From Metallyticus violacea (Eukaryota; Arthropoda; Insecta; Mantodea; Metallyticidae), in assembly GCA_030762175.1 (NCBI GenBank), contig CM060834.1:68553501-68617500 (forward strand): a DNA stretch of 64,000 bases. Direction: 5' to 3'. Shown one piece after another: positions 1 to 64,000 of the stretch. The notes beneath the pieces are model-generated. The model searched no databases. It was not told the DNA's origin and saw nothing but the letters and a program-made list of their open reading frames with translations. Position 1 is the first letter of the stretch; every line of letters starts with the position of its first letter. The translations under genes and the position numbers were made by a program.

Positions 1-2351
1 ATTGTTAAGTGTAAAATAAAAAATTATCAATGTTAGACAAGGAATGAAAAAGAAGCAGAACAAAATAGCTAGCAACTATTATAAATCATCAAGAAAGTAT
101 ATGGACAATAATCAATAAAAAATCTAGATTGAACTAAGCAAAAAAGTCTTTATGTTTATATTCAATCTGATAGCTCTAACATATTCAGAATGATGCAAAA
201 AATTAAATTTAAGAGAGTTTTAGTGGAATCTATTTTTAGTTATGATGAGCACTTTAATAATTCATTATTACAGAAAAGATTTATTGGCTGTGGAAATTAT
301 TATTTGAAAAATGCAAGAATTTCCATGCTGGAATATATAAGAAATTAAGCAATCAGATATAGAAGGAACACAAGAGAGATTGTTAAACAATGGAGAAAAA
401 GTTGAAATGATTTGAACATCTTACGAAGATCAAATAATTGAGACACCAAACAAAAGTTTCAATGGAAACCTCTGGGAAATAAAGAAAATTAGACAAAAAA
501 AAAAAATAAACATGGATGAATGCAATAAAGAAAGGAGGTTTGAGAATGGAAGATATTTGAAATAAGTGACTTTGGAGAATTTAAACCAGAAGATGGCATT
601 TGCTTGTAAATCATCATTATTTATAATTATGATATAGATACACTTAATAGATTGGCACAAAAGTTACTTCACAATGAAGAGTGCAAGACACTTAGGTATT
701 CTGAATTTTAAGATAATATTACTGTGTATAATCATTTGTCATTACATTATTTCAAGCTCATTTCAAAAGCAAATTAATTGAAATCATGTTTACCAAATAA
801 AGAAAGAATGAAAATTATTTTATGAAAATGCACCTACTGCAATTATTTATTCATGAAATTACCATTTCCTTCAAATGTACCTACATAAGGTTTACAAGAC
901 AACTTAGAACTTCATAAATCTTTAAATACTATACCGTGATCTGGATGTTCAAGAATGTCCCAGATAATGAAAAATGAGCTTTAGGTTTCTAAATGATTTG
1001 AGGCTTTTAGAGGTTAACTAGTAGATTATTATTTGCAGAGAGAGAAATGTATCTAGAGGCATATTGAAATAATTTTACATACAACAAAATGTGTAGTGTA
1101 CATTCCTTATTGATATCATGACCTACTTGAGGATTAACCAGAAGTCAAATTTTGTCAGTTAGCATTCTTTCAATATAAGCATGAATACTGTGATATTGTT
1201 TTGGTGGAGTTTTAATCAAATTATCTAGACAACCTAGATGCCCCCTGTATGCATCTGGGATCATTCTTCAGCAGAAAGCTGAAAATAGTTTTAACATTTT
1301 GAAATGTAACATTGAGTATTTGTTAATTTGAATGAAGATAAAAAATCTAGTCAAAAGTATATTTATAACTTACATCCTCAGAGGTAAACCAAATTGCTCT
1401 TTGGTAAATGTAAATCATTATATAAATAATCCACTCGTTACACAAACCCTCTAATTCAAGAAATATCCAATTATCCTCCAGATTGAACATGCAGAAGACA
1501 TAAAAGGAAGCCTTTATTGATCTACATCTGTAATATCTCAGATTTGCATACATTTCAGGCTAATCTTCTTTCTCTATCCCTTATGCCTCTTAGGTGTCAT
1601 GTTCTGTTGGCTCTCAATCTGTTTTTCTCTGAATAATATAATTTTACCCAGTTAGGTAATTAGCCCTATGCTGAGCTAGCCTCATGGAAGGGCTGCTTCT
1701 TTACTGCCTTCAGGCCTGCCAGATTTGTTTAGAATTTACTCCTGTAGCCTTTGGAGAATCAACTCCTTAGCCACAAGGCAGCAGCTTTGAAGGTGTCTCC
1801 TCATGCTGTGGGATTTCTGTTTTGGAGCTGTTGGTCTCCCTCTTCTCGGTTGCTTCTCAGTCTGGGTCTTCCCCTTTGGCCTGTCCAGCAAGGGTGGCTG
1901 TACCAGTAGCTTTGCTATAGCTGGCATAGCCCATAGGATCATTGGACTTCACCAGCCCTCCTTCCAGTGACATGGTCATGCAACCCCTATAGAAGGGATT
2001 TCAGGCTTATTGCTAGATAATAACCTGATTATAGGTTTTATATTATCTTCAAAATATATGCAAAATTGTATGGTATTATTAATTATTGGAATAAAGTTAA
2101 CTAAAGTTTAAAAAACAAAATTTAAACGAAAAGAAGTAATTTAAATGCTTCATAAATTTAAATAATTATGTTAGTGAAGAGGGAAAACAAACCAAAGAAA
2201 TGAACAAAGTTTTAAATTTATTATTTAATTTTAATCCCCTCATGTTTTAATTGCTTTTGTATGTGTGGGTCTTAATTTTTTATTTATTTATTTATTTTTT
2301 TAATTAAAGTTTCTGATTCTGCTAATACATGGTTTTTTTTTCATGATTTAG
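1..2351. other. Upstream intron or flank of RAD54B, no clear exon
   Basis: AT-rich DNA. I looked for the conserved RAD54B N-terminal block (VVW.K.S.KKHK.WEGD) on the + strand and did not see it, so upstream exons probably lie left of the window. A 51-codon frame at 193-348 (+), MQKIKFKRVLVESIFS at its start, is unassigned and may be chance or a transposon remnant. The first exon shown begins in phase 0, so an exon ending on a whole codon must precede it. Confidence 0.6.
1590..2010 (-). repeat. GC-richer block, probable decayed repeat
   Basis: This stretch is clearly richer in G and C than its neighbours. It has a 68-codon minus-strand frame (1736-1942, with KGKTQTEKQPRRGRPTAPKQ) and another broken frame beside it. 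The sudden composition change suggests an old inserted element. I cannot assign a family. Confidence 0.35.
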
Positions 2352-57096
<54,745 letters not shown>

Positions 57097-58089
57097 GTTA
57101 GTTTTAATTTAAAAGCATTCATTGTGTTACTAATGACAGTACAAGTTGCTAATGTCATGTGGATGGAAAACAAAATAAAAGCAGAAAAACAGTAGTTGCA
57201 GGACATCAAAACTACAAATAAAAACTTAATGAATTTTACACTGATATTTATATTGTACTGCAATAAAAGTGATCAGTCTTAAAACAGCCCATCATTTACA
57301 ATATTGCAAAATCACCTAGAAGAACAATTATATAAGGTTCTTGCATTGTGGCAGCGTTCAGCACTATAATTCAATACACTCTTGGTTATTATATAGCTCT
57401 CTCAGAGCTCTTCCCATCACAACAATGTTGAAACCCACTGGTTGACAGCAAAGTAATCAGATTTATCTTTAAACTGTAAATGAGCTAGTTTTCTTGATAG
57501 GCACCAAAATATACATGTACCCTGAGGTGGAAAAACATATCAGATTTAGAAAGAAAGCCAACATCTCACCTTATTGTACAATATACTTTGCAACAATTTT
57601 GTCAACATTATTTATTCCCATTTATTGTTTTAAAATTACACAATAAAAGTCCAGTTACATATGCACTGATAAAACAAGCATAAGAATTAAAATCAAAACA
57701 GTTCATATCTAATAAAAATAAAAAGTTCATGACATAATTAAAATATTAGTTACTCCAAGTAATAATTTTTTTTTTGAACTGGGCTTGTTCCTTTACAGAT
57801 ATGATTTAGAGTCATCATTCTTGCTTTCCTCTGAGAAGTTCAAAATCATTGTATATAAGAGCAAAATTTTCAAGCTCCTTTAAGTGCTTTATTGCATTTT
57901 AGAAAGATCTGTGTAAAATATATTCTTTTCCTATACATTTCAGTTTTGTTGCTAGGAAAAAATGCATAATTCTGGCCATAGTTATTTTCAGTATTGCATT
58001 TTCAAATACAACCCATACTAATAATCTATTAGTGCAAGATAAATTAGATAAAATTTTATTACTCTTTTTGTCTTTTCACTGGTCATTTC

Positions 58090-58387
58090 GTCGGTCCTGG
58101 TGGTGTAGTGGTTACCATACTTGCCTCCTGTACCCAAAACGCGGGTTCGAACCCGGCCAGGACCGATGGATTTTTTTGGGCGTAAAAATCCTAAGTATGG
58201 CTTCCTTCGGAAGGGAAGTAAAGCCGTGGGTCCCGTGTCATACATTTGCGGCACGAAAAAGAACCTCAAGCCTGAAAGAGAGGCCTCTGAGCAAAATTTG
58301 TCGGCCGTTTCACGCCCTGAGTTGAATGGGACGCTGATGACCTGAGCTGTTAAAGAGCGTCCTTAAATAAATCAATCAAAAAAAAAA
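58090..58387 (+). mobile_element. SINE family A, complete, best-preserved copy
   Basis: The flanks ACTGGTCATTTC (58078-58089) and ACTGGCCATTTC (58388-58399) form a 12-bp target duplication with one difference. The A box (TGGTGTAGTGG) and B box (GGTTCGAACCC) are canonical, and GGTCCTG pairs with CAGGACC as an acceptor stem. The body has TCCTAAGTATGGCTTCCTTC and GTGGGTCCCGTGTCATACAT. The tail is (AAATC)n-like then poly(A). Confidence 0.92.
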
Positions 58388-58658
58388 ACTGGCCATTTCC
58401 ATTTATTTTAGAGTTTAAAAAATGTCCTAAATTCTTTGCTAAAAATTTCATTACGTAGCACCAATTTCTTTCGAACCATTCTAATAATTGACTGAATGTA
58501 TTACTTAGATAGAATTGCTTTTAATGAAAATACTTGTATCTTCAGCATATATTACTGCATTAACCTTGCTTATATTAGTAATTAAATCATTAATATGACC
58601 TGAAAAAACATTGGCTCAATGTGTTCTATATCTTCTTTACCACTACATAATGAACATA

Positions 58659-58967
58659 CGTCGGTCCTGGTGGTGTAATGGTAGCCATACTTGCCTCCTA
58701 AACCCAAGATCGCTGGTTCGATCCCGGCCAGGACTGATGGATTTTTTTGGGCGTAAAAATCCTAAGTATGGCTTCCTTCAGAAGGGAAGTAAAGCTGTAG
58801 GTCCCGTGTTGTACATTTACAGTACAATAAAGAACCTCAAGCCTGAAAAAAAGAGGCCTCTGAGCAAAATTTGTCAGCCGTTTCACACCCTGAATTGAAT
58901 GGGATGCTGATGACCTGAGATGTTAAAGTTTGTTGGTAAATAAACCAACCCAAAAAAAAAAAAAATG
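58659..58967 (+). mobile_element. SINE family A, complete
   Basis: ATGAACATAC at 58649-58658 and 58968-58977 is a perfect 10-bp duplication. The copy closely matches the one at 58090-58387, only 270 bp upstream and in the same orientation. Both pol III boxes are present, and it ends in a 13-A tract. Confidence 0.92.
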
Positions 58968-60109
58968 ATGAACATACATCCTGTTTGAAACCATATCTTT
59001 TCCCATTTAACTTATATACTAAATCATTTAATTGCACATCTTTCTTCTTTGTTTATTCTATAAATATCTTTCTCTTTCCATTGAACATAAATTGTCTCTT
59101 CTTGACTAAATCACTGAACTACTTATCTTTTTTCAGAAACAATTTCAATTTGAGCAACTCTACCATTGTAGTTGCAAATCTAACCCTTCTTTACAGAAAT
59201 ACATTTATTTAGTTTTTTTATTTTTTCCTGACATTTTATCAAAATTTGCTAGATTTAAGAGCCAATTAGAGCCTTTATTACAGTCTCATAAATAATGGTG
59301 GTTTCATTCATTTCTGTCACAACGATAGAAACTCATTTAGACATGAACAAGGATTGTATAAAAATGAGCCTGTGCTTTACTCTCACTTACTAGGACCTTC
59401 TCACAGTCGTCTGCATAAAAACATATAGGAAGTCTCTTTGCTCTGCATAATGCCATCAATTTGATTGGTGGGAGGCAAGAATTCCACTGTGTAGTGACTG
59501 CTCCATTTTGATATACATAAAGAACAAATGCCATAAAATTTTCATATATAATCAGTGAATGAGCTCTCCAGATCATTTAAAGAGAAACAAGGGCAAAATT
59601 TGATGATGGAACATTTCATTAATATTTAAGGGTACGGTTACCATATTACCTGTCTTACGTGCTCTCACATTTCCAAGACCTTTCCCCTAGCCCTGTTCAA
59701 TTGTTTCTAAAACATAAAAGGCACCCCTTTTTCGACTTTGATCAAATAATAATTAGTTACTAACATGATTATAAGTTTTATTTTATTTTCATACCTAGTG
59801 TATAGTACTTCTATTGGTAGATAGGCACAGGTAGGTACTGCATAAAACATGTAATATTTTTACAATACTGGACTTCCTGAATATGTCCTTACTGCTTGCA
59901 CGGATTTTTGCATCTCAACAAATGCACATGCCATAGCCAATTGCACCTGTATTCCAACATAACTATTTTAATGGAGCCACACCTTGTATGAAAACAACAC
60001 AAGCTGTGGGTCAATTAACCCTTCAGTCACTGATGAAACAAACCAGTCACAATAATGCATACACGCTATGGGATCACCTTGTCATGGATGTTATTTTTAT
60101 ATATTTTTT

Positions 60110-60370
60110 TATTGGTGTTTAGCACCTTTTTTACTGCTGAGGCATCACAGGCAGTGGACACTGATAATAAATGAGGTGAAATGATAATTTGGTAAAGGAT
60201 TTTTTTTTTTGAAAAAGAAAACATTCTAGGCCTAAGTTTAGCATTTATCCCCAACAATTGCATTTATGAGGACTGAGAAAAACTAGGAAAAAGCCTCAGT
60301 CAGAGAGGATGGTTCAGACAGAAATCGAAACCAAGACCTCCTATTAATGAGTCCAATCTTGTAACAGATA
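60110..60370 (-). mobile_element. SINE family B, minus strand, degenerate
   Basis: Read on the minus strand: AGGTCTTGGTTTCGATTTCT (changed B box), AACCATCCTCTCTGACTGAG, TTTCCTAGTTTTTCTCAGTC, then AACTTAGGCCTAGAATG and the end TGTCCACTGCCTGTGATGCC. This follows the order of the complete copy at 56207-56487. Confidence 0.75.
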
Positions 60371-60388
60371 GTGAACACCACTTGTAAG

Positions 60389-60645
60389 CTTGTTGAATTA
60401 AAAGTAAAACTTCTAAAATCATATCAATATAGTTTATAACAAAAGTTTTAATGTGAAACGTCAAGAGAGTTTAATATATTGACAAGATTTTAGAAGTTTT
60501 ACTTTTAATTCAACAAGATTATGATAAAGTAAAAAATGTACTTACGAAGCTGTAGACAGTGGAGTGGTAATGTATCCTACATTAATGTAGGAAAGATTAT
60601 AATAGTTTTAATGTGTGGATTCCTACATTCATTTTTAATTGAACC
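60389..60645. mobile_element. Fold-back element with 32-bp perfect inverted arm and target duplication
   Basis: Arms 60389-60420 and 60486-60517 (CTTGTTGAATTAAAAGTAAA and onward) are perfect inverted copies over 32 bp. The unit is flanked by CCACTTGTAAG at 60378-60388 and 60646-60656. The inner TTACGAAGCTGTAGACAGTG and GGAGTGGTAATGTATCCTA are shared with the edge of the 27964-28579 palindrome and with 40795-40845. It has no coding capacity. Confidence 0.75.
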
Positions 60646-60830
60646 ACTTGTAAGGTTTAAGTTTTAACAATTTTGTTGCTGCATTTGCAGAAGACATTGA
60701 AACTCCTACTTGTTTTGCTAATTTCAGTAGTGATTTAGTTGGCAAATATTCAAGATTTATGCCAATTTTGTCTAATTTGTCTTCTGTTAAAACTGTACAT
60801 TTTCATGTTTCTTGTTTTGCATAGAACTGG
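60646..60830 (-). mobile_element. Transposase helix-turn-helix fragment, minus strand
   Basis: The minus strand reads LDKIGINLEYLPTKSLLKLA followed by KQVGVSMSSANAATKLLKLK and PYKW. The second part has the form of the transposase DNA-binding helix-turn-helix (A...G.S..S....L..L...PYK). No catalytic domain follows. Confidence 0.6.
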
Positions 60831-60965
60831 TAGTATTAAATTTATTCACAAGATCAAAAATTGGCAGTTCTAGGAGGCAATATCTAGAGAACTTTTGAAT
60901 AAATTCCTCATGATGTGATGGGCTGATTCGTATTTAAAATTACATTTGCACACAAAAATACATAG

Positions 60966-61165
60966 ATCTAAAGTCTATGCAAACAGAAGACTGGTTACTG
61001 CTCGGAAGTTCAGACAAGCAGGCAGATGTGGATAGGGGAGCTGGTCTTGCCGAGATGCAAAATCCCATGCAAGCAGTGGGACATATTCTGAAAACTGGAT
61101 ATGACAGCATTGTACATAAAAAGGAGTTCCTTAAAATAGCTTCAGTTGAAAAATTTATGATGTAA
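60966..61165 (+). CDS. Candidate terminal exon, perhaps of RAD54B
   Basis: This frame is open from 60938 to a TAA at 61163-61165. Possible acceptors are ACATAG at 60960-60965 or AACAG at 60982-60986; both would open in phase 2. The peptide (QTEDWLLLGSSDKQADVDRG and on to SVEKFMM) has coding-like composition and stands out from the AT-rich surroundings. A poly(A) signal follows 9 bases after the stop. It lies about 3.9 kb after exon k on the same strand, where the RAD54B end is expected. It does not clearly resemble the vertebrate C-terminus, which is poorly conserved, and it could be a fragment of another gene. Confidence 0.35.
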
Positions 61166-61174
61166 ATGTATGAT

Positions 61175-61180
61175 AATAAA
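61175..61180 (+). promoter_or_regulatory. Poly(A) signal AATAAA
   Basis: AATAAA lies 9 bases after the stop codon of the candidate terminal exon. The hexamer is common by chance in AT-rich DNA, so its weight comes only from the position. Confidence 0.3.
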
Positions 61181-61289
61181 ATCTACTTAATCTGAAATCC
61201 CCCACTTTTTCAGTTTTACAATATGCTAACCTTATTTCAGGATGATGGAAAACTATAAAAATTATAAAGACTCTGATATTGATAATAAC

Positions 61290-61325
61290 AGAAATTTTTA
61301 GTTTACAAAGCCGTGGATGACACGG

Positions 61326-61364
<39 letters not shown>

Positions 61365-61400
61365 ACAACAGAAATTTTTAGTTTATAAAGTCATGAATGA

Positions 61401-61447
<47 letters not shown>
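61290..61447 (+). repeat. Duplicated unit with (ATT)n tracts
   Basis: AACAGAAATTTTTAGTTTAC and AAAGCCGTGGATGACA (from 61289) recur from 61369 with a few changes. Each copy is followed by an (ATT)n tract, at 61331-61362 and 61402-61447. A unit including its own microsatellite was probably duplicated. Confidence 0.85.
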
Positions 61448-61448
<1 letters not shown>

Positions 61449-61628
61449 GGAATAAGAGATGATGCTCTTACCATTGAAGAGTGATATAAATTACAAATAA
61501 GTTGCACACATTTGGGCAACATTCTTGTATTTACATTCCATTTTACTTTCCTTAAAATACTTTCATACTTATTGCTGCATATGTATTATTACCTTGCAAT
61601 CTGTTTATAATACATATTATATATATAT

Positions 61629-62858
61629 GGGTCAAGCTAAAAGTTTTAAGAATGCACAACAAGCAGTAGTAACAAACCAGCGCAGATTTTTCCAGATTTA
61701 GATAGCAACATGTGCAAGTCCGAGTGCATTCTAACAATTTGTGGCACCAACACATGTAGGTGTTGCCATGTCAGATGCTAAAGAGTATTTCTGCGCCATA
61801 ATTTTCTATAACTTTAAAGTTTGTTTAATGGAGAGAGAATGCCTTGAAAGATTCATCATGCATTTGGGAATCTTTGCCCTTTGCAATCCACTATTTATCA
61901 TGGTTTGCAGAATTTAAAACAGGATGGGATTCCCTAGAAGATGAAGGCTAGCTACAGCAATAGCCAATGAAAATGTGATGCAAGTAGAGTGCATGTTGTG
62001 GGAAGATCATTCCCACACATATTATCAGATTCAAGAACCCCCTAAATATTACATCGACAGCAGTGAAAACAATCCCAGAAGAAAAACTCCACATCAGGAA
62101 GTTCTGCAGTTTTTGGATCCCCACCACCTCAAGAATGAGCAGAAAAAAAAAAAACACGTGTGCATTGATGCCAGGAAATGATAGAAAAATTTAACAGAGT
62201 AAGATCAAAATATATATTTAACATCATAACAGGTGACAAACGCTGGATATACCAGTATGGTCTAGAACTAAACAACAGTCATCGGTCTGGGTCTTTCCAG
62301 GAGAGGATTCTCCAACAAAAGTGAGGTGAGCAAGAAGTATTGATATGAAGGTGATCTATTCCATCTTCTCAGGTAATACTGTGACATTTCCACTTGAGGG
62401 ACAAAAGGCTGTCACTACCAGATGGTACATCACAAAATGCCTGCTCAAGTCTTCAATGGACTGAGTATGAAGCATCATAAGACTGGTCTGCGCTGAATCT
62501 TGTTGCACCAAGACAGTGCCTATGCCCACACTGCACTAGAAACAACTCAATTTCTGCAGGTGTCAGGAGCCAAATATTTGTCCCGTCCTCCCTACAGTCC
62601 AGATCAGGCTTCGCATGCCTTTCTATTCCCTAAAATAAAAGAAAGAATTCATGGCCAAGGATTTGAATCATCTGAAGCTACAATAGCTGCATAAGAAAAA
62701 TGTATTTGCACTCTATCCAAAGAGGCATGGTGTTCAGCATTTATAAAATGATTTGAATGGATGAAATGTTGTATAGAATACTTTGAAAAAGATGCAATGA
62801 TCAGATCTAAATTTTTAGAATTTTATTCAATACTTTTGCAAAATTTTTACAGTGACCC
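61629..62858 (+). mobile_element. Mariner-like element, near full length, inactivated
   Basis: The end GGGTCAAGCTAAAAGTTTT (61629-) is inverted, with changes, at 62838-62858 (AAAATTTTTACAGTGACCC), inside TATA-rich flanks. The + strand carries WFAEFKTGWDSLEDEG (61900), a broken helix-turn-helix region, GDKRWIYQYGLELN (first Asp block, 62230), VRRARSIDMKVIYSIFSGNT (62330), LLHQDSAYAHTALETTQFLQ (second Asp, here HQD, 62500) and SRPPYSPDQASHAFLFPKIK (third acidic block, in which Asp before FLF is Ala). At 1.23 kb it is close to the usual mariner length. Stops and the Ala change disable it. Confidence 0.88.
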
Positions 62859-62861
62859 AAA

Positions 62862-62886
62862 TATATATATATATATATATATATAT
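62862..62886 (+). repeat. (AT)n microsatellite
   Basis: About 12 AT units between the mariner end and the next transposon. Both elements abut it, and TA-rich sites are favoured targets of this superfamily. Confidence 0.9.
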
Positions 62887-62887
62887 A

Positions 62888-63731
62888 AAGGGTTCCAAAA
62901 AACTATACACACTTCAAGCAAGGAAAAAACTGTGTTACCATAGCAAAACTTAATTCATACAAACAGAAAATGATGAGCACTAATCCTCTTATACTTTTAC
63001 AGTTATAACAGTTGCTCAAAATTCCCACCATCAGCATTGATACACTTCTGAGTATGTTGAACTACTGATTGATCAACGTTTGCGAATGTCCTCAGTGATT
63101 GCAGCACATGCCTTTTCAATTTCTTCCGGAAGTGCTTCCAGTGTAGCTGGTTTTCTACAGTATACAACATACTTCCCCATGGGTAGAAGTCCAATGGAGT
63201 TCTTCTTTGCTGTTTTAATAATATGACATACACTGGTTCTGCTAATCCCAATCTCACATGCACATTGCTTTGTAGATTTCTGCGGTGAGTGCTTAAAATG
63301 TTCCAAACCATAGCCGAGGATGCAGGGCTTGTTGTTATGCAAGGTCTCCCAGATCTACGCTTGTGAACATTGCATATGGTACCATGAGTCTCAAATTTGT
63401 CTCAAATGCATGCATTTGTTACTTGCATTGGTGGTTCTGTTCTGTACACACGTCTCCATTGCCTTTGAACTTCAACAACATTCTCGGTTTTCCAATACCA
63501 CTTCAAAATTGCTTTCTACTGTTCAAACTATAATATTGGCTCCATTTTGTTGTTGACAAACTTGGCTTCATTAGTTTACCTGACACATAGCAATGCTATC
63601 AAAATGTATGTGAGTCACATTTGTATACAGAAGATCATACTTCACATTACTGTTGTTTTTCGGTTCAATTTTTAAATATATTAAATAGATATCTACTGTG
63701 AAAGTGTGTATACATTTTTTTGGCATCCTCA
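62888..63731 (-). mobile_element. Tc1/IS630-like deletion derivative lacking its catalytic core
   Basis: The ends GGGTTCCAAAAAACTATACA at the left and the inverse of TGTATACATTTTTTTGGCATCC-type sequence at the right pair over about 25 bp. The minus strand codes a decayed N-terminus (VLENRECC and CMHLRQI), the helix-turn-helix HFKHSPQKSTKQCACEIGIS (63290), then jumps to CRKPATLEALPEEIEKACAA and the C-terminal HTQKCINADGGNFEQLL (63010). The DDE core is absent. A fragment of the same family lies at 13330-13495. Confidence 0.85.
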
Positions 63732-64000
63732 GTGTATATATTGAAGAATATGTATTATTTTCCATGATGTCAAGCAATTTATTCTCCCAAGATTTCAGAT
63801 GAACAGGTTTGTTTCCCATATTTAACACTTCAATCTAATGTCTTGTAATTGCACCTTAGAAAAATAACACAGACTGTATCTTCAATATTCCAATGAAACC
63901 TACCTGAAAATCATTACTTCCTTCCTCCATGGCACTCAGTAATTATTCCCAAGTAGTTATGACTGCTGTATAAGCTAATGCATCAAATGCCATGTGCCTT
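63732..64000. other. Unassigned right edge
   Basis: I see no exon, repeat or element end in these 269 bases beyond AT-rich sequence. Confidence 0.5.

Larger units (their letters stand above)
57097..60965 (+). other. Region after RAD54B exon k, missing-exon search
   Basis: The RAD54B segment that follows VEELK in other animals (LFTLHE, then THDLL and C.C) should be encoded here. I checked frames behind plausible acceptors (57893, 58414, 59136, 60688) and found no match. The region contains two family-A SINEs, one family-B SINE and a fold-back element, listed separately. The rest is AT-rich and unassigned. Confidence 0.5.

Noticed and set aside
1..2351. RAD54B N-terminal exons in the left edge
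   Set aside because: The expected VVW.K.S.KKHK.WEGD block was not found in any plus-strand frame there.
58090..58165. Working tRNA gene
   Set aside because: The pol III boxes and acceptor pairing are good, but the anticodon arm is degenerate and the unit continues into a SINE body with target duplications.
58319..58365. CTGATGA in SINE family A as a hammerhead core
   Set aside because: No stem II hairpin and no GAAA follow, so the match is only seven bases.
59137..59226. Possible RAD54B exon after a TTTTTTCAG acceptor (KQFQFEQLYHCSCK)
   Set aside because: It lacks the THDLL motif, has no donor in the right place and runs on through AT-rich low-complexity codons.
60688..60830. Possible plus-strand exon after TTTGCAG (EDIETPTCFANFSSD)
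   Set aside because: The minus strand of the same DNA reads a transposase helix-turn-helix ending in KLKPYKW, a better explanation.

Overview
The window is animal nuclear DNA, most likely from an insect with a large, transposon-filled genome. The sequence is AT-rich, long reading frames are almost absent, and the one recognisable host gene is cut into short exons with GT-AG borders and introns of 0.2 to 13 kb. Mariner/Tc1-type transposons, APE-type non-LTR retrotransposons (LINEs) and tRNA-derived SINEs of kinds common in insects fill the introns. I cannot name the species.

The host gene is RAD54B, a SNF2-family DNA translocase of homologous recombination, on the + strand. Eleven exons (2352-2546, 15972-16174, 20738-20885, 26841-27005, 33270-33393, 35226-35431, 47660-47827, 48071-48217, 51209-51335, 53169-53328, 56970-57096) join into one 590-codon frame with no stop. 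All split codons restore the expected residue, and the fragment holds all SNF2 helicase motifs. The N-terminal exons lie to the left of the window. The conserved exon after 57096 was not found. A possible last exon with a poly(A) signal sits at 60966-61180.

Layout. 1-2351: upstream intron or flank. 2547-15971: three SINE families, an IS630-like transposon, LINE-1 (minus strand), a mariner deletion derivative and LINE-2 (plus strand). 16175-20737: a second mariner derivative. 20886-26840: LINE-3 (minus strand). 27006-33269: a 616-bp palindrome, LINE-5 and a second palindrome. 33394-35225: a transposon with 21-bp inverted ends. 35432-47659: another mariner, a decayed multicopy gene of unknown function and LINE-4. 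48218-57096: a Tc1/mariner fragment and SINEs. 57097-64000: two intact SINEs with target-site duplications, a fold-back element, a near-full-length mariner and a deletion derivative with matching inverted ends.

The most interesting signal is a set of dispersed fold-back repeats carrying hammerhead-ribozyme-like cores: CTGANGA, a stem II hairpin, GAAA, a self-complementary tetranucleotide, then TH. Three copies (15269-15303 +, 28487-28519 +, 30192-30225 -) keep the whole invariant core; several others are decayed. This architecture is known from Penelope-like elements and retrozymes. Here it occurs in palindromic units, one of them inserted in LINE-1 with a 12-bp target duplication. I see no bacterial genes, CRISPR arrays or rRNA genes, and no working tRNA gene.
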